Below are positions 27,577 through 35,374 of a stretch of DNA of 64,000 nt, piece by piece. Each line of letters opens with the position of its first letter. Within the stretch, counting starts at the first letter, position 1. A program made the translations under genes and the position numbers. The notes beneath the pieces were generated by a model. That model saw only the letters and a list, made by a program, of their open reading frames with translations, was not told where the DNA came from and ran no database searches. The stretch is taken from NCBI GenBank assembly GCA_041395505.1, contig JAWLAG010000001.1, positions 992,001-1,056,000 of the forward strand, read 5' to 3'. Source of the stretch: Steroidobacteraceae bacterium (GTDB taxonomy: Bacteria > Pseudomonadota > Gammaproteobacteria > Steroidobacterales > Steroidobacteraceae).

Positions 27577-27605
27577 ATATGGCCGCCTGCCGGGTCGAAT
27601 TCAAG
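27577..27605 (-). promoter_or_regulatory. Sigma32-like heat-shock promoter before htpX
   Basis: On the minus strand CTTGAA (27605-27600) is followed after 15 bases by GGCCATAT (27584-27577), near the heat-shock consensus CTTGAAA-N11-16-CCCCATNT. The site is about 50 bases from the htpX start. The -35 match is perfect and the -10 match is six of eight. The match is suggestive, not proven; a sigma70 reading of the same site is weaker. Confidence 0.45.
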
Positions 27606-27679
27606 CGCCGGCCGGCCGGATTATTGCCGTTTGCCGCCTTGACAGCGGCTGCCAGTTGGTACCAGCGCAGTCGCGCACC

Positions 27680-28723
27680 TCAGCCGGTGACACCGCCCAG
27701 CAAGCTGCCGACCGCATAGGCGATGACGCCGGCGCCGCCGCCGATCAACACCATGCGCGCAGCGCTGCGCCAGGCACCGCGGCCGGTGAACAGGCTGATT
27801 GCAAGCCCGACCAGTGCCAGTGAAACGAGCGCGATAGCGGCCGCGCTGGCCATACCGCGCTGCGGGTCCGGATGCAGCGCGAAAGGCACGACAGGCAGCG
27901 CAGCGCCGGCGGCAAAGGCCAGGAACGAGAATATCGCCGCGCCCCAGGGGGACCCCAGTTCATCCGGGTTGAGGCCTAGCTCTTCCCTGGCGAGGGTATC
28001 GAGCGCACGCGCTGGGTCCGCCATCATGGCACGGCTCAGGTCCCGGGCCTTGTCCATGGCGAGGCCCCGCGCGTTGTAGATGAGGGCGAGCTCCTCGGCC
28101 TCCTCATCGGGGTATTCGTCGAGCTCTTCTTTCTCGAGCTGGATCTGGTACTCGAACATTTCGCGCTGCGAGCGCACCGAAACATACTCCCCTGAGGCCA
28201 TCGACAGAGCTCCGGCCAGGAGTCCGGCTATACCTGCCGTGAGGACCGCGTCGGCGCTGGCATTGGCTGCGGCGACACCGATGACGAGGCCGGCGTTGGA
28301 GACAAGTCCGTCGTTGACTCCAAAAACGGCCGCCCGGAGATTGCCGCCCGAGACGCCCTGGTGGCGCTGTCCGACCTGCTCAACGGACGTTGGCATGTGG
28401 TGGCCGGGTGTCAACGGTTGCGCGCTGTAGATCGACAGGCCTCGAAGCTTCATCGCTGCCAGGACGGGCTTGATGCGTGCGGGCCCTGCCGTGCGAGCCA
28501 GCACAGCGACGATGCGCGCGCGCAGCGAGGGCGTGAATTGCAGACCCTGCAGTTGGTGGTTATTGGCCCATTGTGCGGCCTGCTCTTCCGCAGTCGCCGC
28601 CAGACGCTCGAACAGCTGGCGGCGTTCTCCCGATTCAACCGCAGCGACCTGAAGGTACAGCCAGGCCGACTCCTTCTCGTGGCGCCAGCTATTCGTGTCG
28701 GAACCGGCGACGGGTGCGCTCAT
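27680..28723 (-). CDS. VIT1/CCC1-type transporter with N-terminal rubrerythrin-like region
   Basis: A 347-residue protein. Residues 10-100 are helical and ferritin-like (ESAWLYLQVAAVESGERRQLFERLAATAEEQAAQW), with repeated Glu residues like the metal-binding part of rubrerythrin-fused VIT proteins. Residues 125-345 are a VIT1/CCC1 membrane domain with GVNDGLVSNAGLVIGV, SGEYVSVRSQREMFE and a long acidic cytosolic loop (EKEELDEYPDEEAEEL). The family exports Fe2+ or Mn2+ from the cytosol. It lies just downstream of the acidic protein gene on the same strand. Confidence 0.88.
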   Translation of the reverse strand: MSAPVAGSDTNSWRHEKESAWLYLQVAAVESGERRQLFERLAATAEEQAAQWANNHQLQGLQFTPSLRARIVAVLARTAGPARIKPVLAAMKLRGLSIYSAQPLTPGHHMPTSVEQVGQRHQGVSGGNLRAAVFGVNDGLVSNAGLVIGVAAANASADAVLTAGIAGLLAGALSMASGEYVSVRSQREMFEYQIQLEKEELDEYPDEEAEELALIYNARGLAMDKARDLSRAMMADPARALDTLAREELGLNPDELGSPWGAAIFSFLAFAAGAALPVVPFALHPDPQRGMASAAAIALVSLALVGLAISLFTGRGAWRSAARMVLIGGGAGVIAYAVGSLLGGVTG

Positions 28724-28735
28724 GCGCCATCGCTG

Positions 28736-29074
28736 TCAATAGCGATCGTCATCCTCGTCATCATCGTCCAAATCGTCGTCGTCATCGTCCCAGTCATCAT
28801 CGTCGTCGTCTTCCCAGTCGTCGTCATCTTCGTCATCTTCGTCTTCGTCGGCGTCCTCTTCCTCGTCGTCGTCCTCGCCCCAGCCTTCCGGTTCCTCGGT
28901 CAGTTCGAGGTCCATCTCGTGCCAGCTGTCGAGGTCGATCTCCTCGATTTCGCCGTCAAGATATTCTATCTCGACGAGTTCATCGTCTTCATTAACCGAT
29001 ATGACCCGAAACGTCTCGTCTTCCTCGACGTTCTCATACCACTGCCCCTTGACGGGGTCATTATCTCTGCTCAC
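28736..29074 (-). CDS. Small protein with poly-Asp/Glu tail
   Basis: A 112-residue protein. Residues 1-60 are a compact domain (PVKGQWYENVEEDETFRV, VEIEYLDGEIEEIDLDSW) that resembles a conserved gammaproteobacterial family of unknown function (I believe DUF6763). The last 50 residues are almost entirely Asp and Glu with a few Trp. Such a tail could bind cations, which is interesting next to a metal transporter and the cbb3 copper ATPase. There is no signal peptide. The underlying DNA is a low-complexity series of Asp codons. Confidence 0.75.
   Translation of the reverse strand: MSRDNDPVKGQWYENVEEDETFRVISVNEDDELVEIEYLDGEIEEIDLDSWHEMDLELTEEPEGWGEDDDEEEDADEDEDDEDDDDWEDDDDDDWDDDDDDLDDDDEDDDRY
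28741..28906. repeat. Low-complexity Asp-codon tract
   Basis: On the + strand this stretch is a run of imperfect gtcatc/gtcgtc units, the complement of GAC/GAT codons for the acidic tail of the gene at 28736-29074. It is a simple-sequence tract that could expand or contract by slippage in steps of three bases without breaking the frame. Confidence 0.85.
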
Positions 29075-29125
29075 TTAAGGACTCCCTGACGACGAGCCGC
29101 CCTGACGCGGCCGCGGCGATGAATA

Positions 29126-29326
29126 TTACGCGGCGTCAGGTGGCTCAGGCAATCGCTGCGAGTCGTCGCTTGCGCTCGGCGCCGTGGTTTCCTCGAAAAC
29201 CACAGCCGATGCTTCCTCCAGGTTGTCGTACTGGCCGTCATCCACCGCCCAGAACAGGGCGATCACCGCCACGACCACCAGCAGGATGGAGATCGGTATG
29301 AGCAGCAAGGCAAGTCCGGTCAGCAT
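29126..29326 (-). CDS. ccoS: cbb3 oxidase maturation protein CcoS
   Basis: A 66-residue single-span membrane protein needed for cofactor insertion into cbb3 oxidase. The N-terminal helix (LTGLALLLIPISILLVVVAVIALFW) ends in the family signature FWAVDDGQYDNLEE. It is the last gene of the cco cluster, 15 bases after ccoI. Its size and motif are typical. Confidence 0.9.
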   Translation of the reverse strand: MLTGLALLLIPISILLVVVAVIALFWAVDDGQYDNLEEASAVVFEETTAPSASDDSQRLPEPPDAA

Positions 29327-29341
29327 CGCGCTCTCCTGGTT

Positions 29342-31516
29342 TCAGTTGGCGAGCCGGCGCGCATTCAATGCCACCAGCAGCGAACTCATGGACATGCCGA
29401 GTGCGGCCAGCCACGGCGGAACCAGTCCCAACGCGGCGGCCGGGATCGCGGCCAGGTTGTAGCCGAGCGCCCAACCGAGGTTCTGCTTGATGACCGTGAC
29501 GGTGTGGCGCGCCACGTCGATGCTGCGGGGCAGTGCCTCCAGCGTATCCCCTAGCAGTAGCAGATCCGATGCCGCCTGGGCCAGCGCAGAGCCTGAGCCG
29601 ACGGCGAAGCCGACGTCGGCACTTGCCAGGAACGGCCCGTCATTGATGCCATCGCCCAGCGCGAGTACGTGTCGGCCGTTGGCGCGCAGTTCCCGCACGA
29701 GTTCCATTTTCTGCGTCGGGTCCAGCCGCGCCCTGGCGTTGCTGATCGCGAGCTGCGAGGCAATGGCCGTGACCCTGCGTTCGCTGTCGCCGCTTGCCAT
29801 CACGACGTCGATTCCCCGCGCCCGCAGGGCGGTGAGGGCTGCCGTGGTACCGTCCCGCAGCTGCTCCTCCACGGTGAATCGCGCGCATGCCCCGCGTGCA
29901 TCGCCCAGCCACAGGTCGGCCGCCGCTTCGCCGGAAGCCGCCGAATTGCCGTGCGGGAGGAATTCCCATCGCCCCAGCCAATAGCGCTCGCCGTCGACGA
30001 CGCCGCTGATGCCTTGGCCTGGAGTTTCCTCGACTGCGCTCGCCGACAGGTCGCCGCGCGCGGTGACGGCAAACGCGCGCGCCAGCGGATGACTCGAGTG
30101 CGCCTCGAGTGCGCCTGCGATGGCGAGGCTGCGCTCGCGACCCATACTGCCCAGCACTTCGACCCCTGCGAGCCGCTGCTCGCCGCTCGTAAGGGTTCCG
30201 GTCTTGTCGAGTACGACGGTATCGATCCCGGCAAGTCGTTCGATGGCATCGGCCTGGGTGATCAGGACTCCATTGCGTGTGAGCCGCAACCCGGCCGCCG
30301 CGATGGCTGCAGGCGTTGCCAGCGACAGCGCGCAGGGGCAGCTGACGACCAGCACCGACAGCACGATCGGCAGCACTCGCGTCGCATCGACGTACAACCA
30401 CGCTACTGCGACCGATGCGGCGATGACCAGCACGCCGAGTATGAACCAGCTGGCGACGCTGTCGGCAAGCCGCGCCACTCGCGGACGCGAATTCAGGGCG
30501 GACTCGAGCAGGGCGGCGATACCCGCGAGCCTCGTGTCGGCGCTCGCGGTGTGCGCCAGCATTTCACAGGCGTTGCCCGCATTGATGCTGCCGCCATAGA
30601 TGGTTTCACCGCACGCGCGCGCCACGGCAAGCGATTCGCCGGTCAACAGCGATTCATCGAGCGCCGCGCTCGCAGACAGCAATTCGCCGTCGACCGGCAC
30701 CACCGCTCCTGCCGGAATCCGCAGCCGCATGCCCGCCTTCACCTCCGCGAGGTTCACGCGCGATGTCGTGCCATCGTCGGCTACCAGCAATACGGTGGCC
30801 GGCAAGGTCCGCGACAATGCCTCGTGCGCCGACAGATTGCCGTGGCGGATCAGCATCTCCGCGTAACGCCCAAGCGAGAGGAAGAATATGAACATGGCGA
30901 TGCTGTCGAAATACACATCGCCCGATGCCGTCACCGTGTTGTAGATGCTGGCGAGATAGGCAAGCACCAGCGCCAGGGCGACCGTTACATCCATGCTAGC
31001 GCGGCCGTGGCGCAGGGCCTGCCAGGCACCGCTCAGGAAGGGCTGCCCGGAGTAGAGCAGCACGGGCGTCGTGATCACGAGGCCGGCAATGCGCAGTATC
31101 TGCGTCATCTGTTCGCCCATTTGCTCGGTCGAGGCGAAGTACATTCCCGACAGGTACATCCCGACCTGCATCATGCCGAGTCCGGCAAGACCGATGCGCT
31201 TGATTGCGCGGCGTCGCTCGCGCGCGAATGCGGCCGTGGCAGAACTCCCGGCGAGGGGTTCGGCGCTGAACCCGCTCGCAGATACGGCGCGCAGAAGCTC
31301 GGGGACGGCGGTGCGGGCCGCGTCGAACCGGACGCTCGCCTTGTGGCTCGCGGCATTGACTTCGGCGTTCAGCACGCCAGGTACGGCAGCGAGTGCGCTC
31401 TGGACGCTGCGCGCGCAAACGGCACAACGCATGCCCTGCACGGCGAGCAGCACCCGCTGCTCGCCATCCTGCGCGGGGCGCCAAACGGCATGACCGGATG
31501 AAGTGGCGCCCGACAT
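29342..31516 (-). CDS. ccoI: Copper-transporting P-type ATPase CcoI/FixI
   Basis: A 724-residue P1B-ATPase that exports copper to the periplasm for CuB assembly of cbb3 oxidase. An N-terminal heavy-metal domain has Cys31 and Cys34 in MRCAVCARS. The membrane copper site is SCPCALSLATP, the phosphorylated Asp lies in VLDKTGTLTSG, and the ATP-domain and hinge motifs SSHPLA and GDGINDGPFLASADVG follow. The ATG at 31516 overlaps the FixH stop by one base and is preferred to an upstream start at 31594. Placement between ccoH and ccoS supports CcoI rather than general copper export. Confidence 0.94.
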   Translation of the reverse strand: MSGATSSGHAVWRPAQDGEQRVLLAVQGMRCAVCARSVQSALAAVPGVLNAEVNAASHKASVRFDAARTAVPELLRAVSASGFSAEPLAGSSATAAFARERRRAIKRIGLAGLGMMQVGMYLSGMYFASTEQMGEQMTQILRIAGLVITTPVLLYSGQPFLSGAWQALRHGRASMDVTVALALVLAYLASIYNTVTASGDVYFDSIAMFIFFLSLGRYAEMLIRHGNLSAHEALSRTLPATVLLVADDGTTSRVNLAEVKAGMRLRIPAGAVVPVDGELLSASAALDESLLTGESLAVARACGETIYGGSINAGNACEMLAHTASADTRLAGIAALLESALNSRPRVARLADSVASWFILGVLVIAASVAVAWLYVDATRVLPIVLSVLVVSCPCALSLATPAAIAAAGLRLTRNGVLITQADAIERLAGIDTVVLDKTGTLTSGEQRLAGVEVLGSMGRERSLAIAGALEAHSSHPLARAFAVTARGDLSASAVEETPGQGISGVVDGERYWLGRWEFLPHGNSAASGEAAADLWLGDARGACARFTVEEQLRDGTTAALTALRARGIDVVMASGDSERRVTAIASQLAISNARARLDPTQKMELVRELRANGRHVLALGDGINDGPFLASADVGFAVGSGSALAQAASDLLLLGDTLEALPRSIDVARHTVTVIKQNLGWALGYNLAAIPAAALGLVPPWLAALGMSMSSLLVALNARRLAN

Positions 31517-32034
31517 CAGTGCTCGGCTGGCATGGCTTTCGCTGCGAGTTCGATTCCCGATGACCAGTTGGAGCCCTCGCCGCGCAGCAGCCACGACAGG
31601 TCGTCGGCAGCCACGGATACCAGATAGCGGCCTGGCATGGGTGCGGTGCAGGGACTGCGATAATCACTGCCTTGACGATTGACCGTCAGGCGCTGGTCGG
31701 CGTCGTTGCGGGTTGAATGCGCCAGTGTCAGCTGCAATGTGGGTGGCAAGGGTGGATCGATGGCAAGCTGGACGACGCATTCGGAGTGGGCAGCCTCGAA
31801 GCGCAGCCGAACGCTCGCGTGACGCTGCTGCGCAAGACGCATGGCATCCAGGTCACGCTGCAACGCGGCGCCTTCCCAGTGATACTGCGCTGGCAATTCG
31901 CTCTCACCCCGGGTGAGCGCCAGCCACAGCGTCACGAATGCCCCGACGATCGTGACGGCTGGAATTCCTATCATCATCAGGATCGGCGCCCCGCCCGCAC
32001 GCAGGGAGTCGCGATTGCGTGTGTCGTCTGCCAC
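31516..32034 (-). CDS. ccoH: FixH/CcoH family protein
   Basis: A 172-residue protein with one N-terminal membrane helix (APILMMIGIPAVTIVGAFVTLWLAL) and a periplasmic beta-rich domain ending SWLLRGEGSNWSSGIEL. CcoH is needed for assembly or stability of cbb3 oxidase. It lies 3 bases after ccoG and overlaps ccoI by one base. Sequence conservation in this family is low, so the call rests on topology, size and position. Confidence 0.82.
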   Translation of the reverse strand: MADDTRNRDSLRAGGAPILMMIGIPAVTIVGAFVTLWLALTRGESELPAQYHWEGAALQRDLDAMRLAQQRHASVRLRFEAAHSECVVQLAIDPPLPPTLQLTLAHSTRNDADQRLTVNRQGSDYRSPCTAPMPGRYLVSVAADDLSWLLRGEGSNWSSGIELAAKAMPAEH

Positions 32035-32037
32035 GGC

Positions 32038-33420
32038 CTACTGCGTCGGCGCAAGGAAGCGCGCCGTATGGCGCGCCCGCAGGTCGGATTGGTCGACTGC
32101 CCGGACCGTGAATTCTATGTTTTCGCTACCCTGCGGTTCGTAGGCCGGGCGCGCGACGCGCACCGGAATTGCCCGCACCTCGCCTGAGCGGACCATATGC
32201 GTCTGCCCGGCAACGGTGAGACGCAATTTGCCGCTCCCTGCGACGTCGATGGCGAATTCATGGTCCTGCTGCGTCTTGTTGACAATCTTGAGCGTATAAA
32301 CGTTCTCCGCGTCGCCATTGTCGAGCATGCGATAAAGTGTATTGCGATCCCGTATGACATCCAGGTGCAGGGGATCCCTGGTTAGCACCGCGATCAGTAA
32401 TGCGAGCGCAATGACGCCGAGCAGGCTCGCATAGATGAGCACCCGCGGCCGCATGACATGGGTCTTCTTGCCATCCAGCGCATGCTGGGTGGTGTAGCGC
32501 ACGAGGCCCCGCGGGTACCCGACCCGGTCCATCACGGCATCGCAGGCGTCGATGCAGGCAGCACAGGCGATGCACTCATATTGAAGGCCCTTGCGTATGT
32601 CGATGCCTGTTGGACACACCTGAACACACCAGGTGCAATCGACGCAATCGCCGAGCCCCAGTTGCGCCGGGTCGGTGCCCCGGCGTCTTGCTCCGCGAGG
32701 TTCGCCGCGTTTGGCATCGTAGGTAATGATCAGCGTATCGCGATCGAACATCGCGCTCTGGAAGCGCGCATACGGGCACATGTACTTGCAGACCTGTTCG
32801 CGCAGGAAGCCGGCATTGCCATACGTGGCGAAACCATAAAAGAGGATCCAGAAGATCTCCCAGGGTCCGAGTGAGTTGCTGAAGATTTCGGCACCGAGCG
32901 TGCGGATCGGAGTGAAATAGCCAACAAAGGTGAACCCCGTCCACAAAGCGAACAGTATCCACAGCGTCTGCTTGGCGCCTTTGCGCATGACCTTGCTGGC
33001 GGACCAGGGCGAGCGATCGAGGCGCATGCGCGCGGCACGATCGCCTTCGGTCATGCGCTCCATCCAGAGGAATGCTTCCGTCCACACCGTCTGCGGGCAG
33101 GCATAGCCGCACCACAAGCGACCGGCCAGTGCAGTGAAAAAGAACAGAGACAGGGCTGCCAGCACCAGCAATGCCGTCAGGTAGATGAAGTCCTGCGGCC
33201 ACAGAACCAGGGCGAAAATATAGAACTTGCGGGCCGGCAGGTCGAACAGGACCGCCTGCCGGCCGGCCATGGACAGCCAGGGCATGAAGTAGAAAAGGCC
33301 AAGCAGGACCAGGACGGCGATATTGCGCAATCGCGCGAACCGCCCACGCACATCGCGCGGATAGATCTTCTGGTGTGCCAGATAATAGGAGTCGGCCGTA
33401 TCGGCCGGCGGCTGGTTCAT
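32038..33420 (-). CDS. ccoG: cbb3 oxidase accessory protein CcoG (FixG)
   Basis: A 460-residue membrane iron-sulfur protein that reduces copper during cbb3 oxidase assembly. It has several N-terminal helices with WCGYACPQTVWTEAF and KYMCPYARFQSAMFD, two [4Fe-4S] motifs (DCVDCTWCVQVCPTG and CIACAACIDACD), and a C-terminal immunoglobulin-like domain from about residue 350. I use the ATG at 33420 (MNQPPADTADSYY); the longer frame lacks conserved sequence. It overlaps the small membrane protein upstream by 4 bases. Confidence 0.94.
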   Translation of the reverse strand: MNQPPADTADSYYLAHQKIYPRDVRGRFARLRNIAVLVLLGLFYFMPWLSMAGRQAVLFDLPARKFYIFALVLWPQDFIYLTALLVLAALSLFFFTALAGRLWCGYACPQTVWTEAFLWMERMTEGDRAARMRLDRSPWSASKVMRKGAKQTLWILFALWTGFTFVGYFTPIRTLGAEIFSNSLGPWEIFWILFYGFATYGNAGFLREQVCKYMCPYARFQSAMFDRDTLIITYDAKRGEPRGARRRGTDPAQLGLGDCVDCTWCVQVCPTGIDIRKGLQYECIACAACIDACDAVMDRVGYPRGLVRYTTQHALDGKKTHVMRPRVLIYASLLGVIALALLIAVLTRDPLHLDVIRDRNTLYRMLDNGDAENVYTLKIVNKTQQDHEFAIDVAGSGKLRLTVAGQTHMVRSGEVRAIPVRVARPAYEPQGSENIEFTVRAVDQSDLRARHTARFLAPTQ

Positions 33421-33716
33421 GGCGAGTCGCGGTGTTCGGTGTTGGCCAGATACAAAGTCAGCGCGCTCGCGACCAGAGCAATCAGCCAGAAGAAGAAGAA
33501 GCCAACCGCATAGACCGTCAATCGGTCGGTCCACCAGGCCGGTAGTTCACCGGCGGCGATATTCTCCGGGTCGATGGCGGCAAAGCACAGCATGGTGGCA
33601 AGCGATGCGGCAAGAAATGCGCACCAGATGATGACCCCGATCGATCGACCTACGCGGCCGAGCTCGGCGTGCTCCGCCGGGCGATTGTCGTCACTTGGGC
33701 TCGGCGGCCTGTCCAT
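33417..33716 (-). CDS. Small two-helix membrane protein between ccoP and ccoG
   Basis: A 99-residue protein with a charged N-terminus and two membrane helices (GVIIWCAFLAASLATMLCF and LTVYAVGFFFFWLIALVAS) separated by a short Trp-containing loop. Position and overlaps (26 bases with ccoP, 4 with ccoG) show it is translated with the cco operon. I do not recognise a named family. A structural or assembly role for cbb3 oxidase is a reasonable guess from context only. Confidence 0.65.
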   Translation of the reverse strand: MDRPPSPSDDNRPAEHAELGRVGRSIGVIIWCAFLAASLATMLCFAAIDPENIAAGELPAWWTDRLTVYAVGFFFFWLIALVASALTLYLANTEHRDSP

Positions 33717-34602
33717 TGCCAAGACTCATAACATAGGCGGCGAGCAGATTCACGCGCAGCTGGCCGAGCCGATCGAGGTGCGCCGGCATCTCGCCGATGC
33801 GGCCTTTTGCGATGGTCGTGCGGATGGTGTCGATCGCGCCGCCATTCAACCAGATGCCGTCGGTGAGATTCGGCGCGCCGAGCAGTTGATTGCCGCGGCC
33901 ATCGGCGCCATGGCAGGCGACGCAAATCTGGTCGAAGCGCGCCTTGCCAGCAGCCACATCGCCAACAGGCGTGCTTCGTCCGGACAGCGACAGGACGTAG
34001 GCGACGACGTTTTCGACGTCGACCGGACCCAGCACCGCCTCCCAACTGGCCATCACGCCCTGGCGGCCGTTCGCGATGGAATTGACGATATCCTGCGGCG
34101 TGCCGCCCCACAGCCAATCGTTGTCCGTGAGGTTTGGAAAGCCCGGTGCACCGCGCCCGTCCGAACCATGGCAGGTCGCGCAGTTGTTGATGAACAGGTT
34201 TTGCGCTACGCGAAGTGCGGCCGGGTCGCGCGAGAGATCGACGACATCGCGATTCTCGAAGGGCGTGAATGTCGCTGCGATCAATTTCGCATTCGCCGCG
34301 GTTTCCCTTTGCAGCTGCCCGGCTTGCGACCAGCCGAGCGTGCCGGCGAAGTTGCCGAGGCCCGGGTACAGGGCGAGGTAGGCCAGCGAGAACACGACCG
34401 AGATGATGAACATGCCGAGCCACCAGCGCGGCAACGGATTGTTGCTCTCGGTGAGATCGCCGTCCCAGACGTGGCCGGTCGTCTCGGAACCGGCCTGCGC
34501 TTCGCCGCCGCGGCGCCGGCGCATCCACCACAAAAGCCACAACGCGCCCGCGATATTCGCAAACGTAACCAGCGTAATCAGGAAACTTGCCGTTTGACTC
34601 AC
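33691..34602 (-). CDS. ccoP: cbb3 cytochrome oxidase subunit III (diheme) CcoP
   Basis: A 303-residue subunit with two membrane helices (residues 6-28 and 60-80), the CcoP-type DGDLTESNNPLPRWWLGMF between them, and two class I cytochrome c domains. Haem-binding sites are CATCH at 141-145 and CVACH at 227-231; distal Met ligands lie in the following stretches. It passes electrons from the donor, possibly azurin or cytochrome c, to CcoO. Its start overlaps the ccoQ stop by 4 bases. Confidence 0.95.
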   Translation of the reverse strand: MSQTASFLITLVTFANIAGALWLLWWMRRRRGGEAQAGSETTGHVWDGDLTESNNPLPRWWLGMFIISVVFSLAYLALYPGLGNFAGTLGWSQAGQLQRETAANAKLIAATFTPFENRDVVDLSRDPAALRVAQNLFINNCATCHGSDGRGAPGFPNLTDNDWLWGGTPQDIVNSIANGRQGVMASWEAVLGPVDVENVVAYVLSLSGRSTPVGDVAAGKARFDQICVACHGADGRGNQLLGAPNLTDGIWLNGGAIDTIRTTIAKGRIGEMPAHLDRLGQLRVNLLAAYVMSLGNGQAAEPK

Positions 34603-34745
34603 TTTACTTCGTCCTCTTCAAGCGGCGCGCGGGCCGCATCGTCGAAGCCGCGTTTGCGGCGGCCGCTGTAGGCCCAGATCACCATGGCAATGAACAACAC
34701 CATGAGTGCGGCCGTTATCAGCCCGCGAACCGTACCAATGTCCAT
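34599..34745 (-). CDS. ccoQ: cbb3 oxidase subunit CcoQ
   Basis: A 48-residue subunit with a single membrane helix (GLITAALMVLFIAMVIWAYS) followed by RRKRGFDDAARAPLEEDE, the usual CcoQ tail. I chose the ATG at 34745; the longer frame upstream runs inside ccoO. CcoQ stabilises the assembled oxidase. It lies 10 bases after ccoO and overlaps ccoP. Confidence 0.9.
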   Translation of the reverse strand: MDIGTVRGLITAALMVLFIAMVIWAYSGRRKRGFDDAARAPLEEDEVK

Positions 34746-34755
34746 GTTCGTCACG

Positions 34756-35364
34756 TCACTGCCAGCCACGCGACGCTTTGCCGAGGCCCTGCAGATAGGC
34801 AATGAGCGCATCGAGTTCGGATTTGCCCTGCACTTCGCTGCCGGCCGACTCGATCTGGGCATCGCTGTACGGGGCGCCGAGACGGCGCATCAATTGCATT
34901 TTCTTCGGTGTCCCGCTGGCATCGATCGTATTTTTCGCAAGCCACGGGTAGCCCGGCATATTGGACTCGGGTACGACGTCGCGCGGGTTGGTCAAATGCA
35001 CACGGTGCCACTCGTCGCTGTATCTCCCGCCCACCCTCGCAAGGTCGGGGCCGGTCCGCTTCGAGCCGAACTGGAAGGGATGGTCATATACGGACTCACC
35101 GGCCAATGAGTAGTGGCCATAGCGTTCGGTTTCAGCGCGCAGTGCCCGCACCATCTGTGAATGGCAGACATAACATCCCTCGCGCACATAGATGTCGCGG
35201 CCTTCCAGCGCAAGCGCGCCGTAGGGCTCGACGCCGGGGGCTGCTTCGCGCGTCACGTTCTGGAAGTAAAGTGGAACAATTTCCACCAGCCCGCCGACGC
35301 TGATCACCAGCGCAATCAGGATGCCGAGAAGGGCGGGGCGGCGTTCGACGATTTCGTGTTTCAT
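34756..35364 (-). CDS. ccoO: cbb3 cytochrome oxidase subunit II (monohaem) CcoO
   Basis: A 202-residue membrane-anchored cytochrome c. The start MKHEIVERRPALLGILIALVISVGG holds the anchor helix. The haem site is CYVCHSQMVR, and LARVGGRYSDEWHRVHLTNPRDVVPESNMPGYPWL is the conserved stretch with the Met ligand. The ATG at 35364 is preferred over a longer frame. It lies 10 bases after ccoN. Confidence 0.95.
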   Translation of the reverse strand: MKHEIVERRPALLGILIALVISVGGLVEIVPLYFQNVTREAAPGVEPYGALALEGRDIYVREGCYVCHSQMVRALRAETERYGHYSLAGESVYDHPFQFGSKRTGPDLARVGGRYSDEWHRVHLTNPRDVVPESNMPGYPWLAKNTIDASGTPKKMQLMRRLGAPYSDAQIESAGSEVQGKSELDALIAYLQGLGKASRGWQ

Positions 35365-35374
35365 GGCTGCCACC

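Noticed and set aside
28741..28906. Low-complexity gtcatc/gtcgtc tract as a non-coding microsatellite or regulatory repeat
   Set aside because: It is in frame inside a plausible gene with a folded N-terminal half and explains the Asp/Glu tail.
29669..31501. A 610-codon open frame on the + strand opposite ccoI
   Set aside because: Arg/Gly-rich shadow without motifs; the minus strand has all P-type ATPase signatures.
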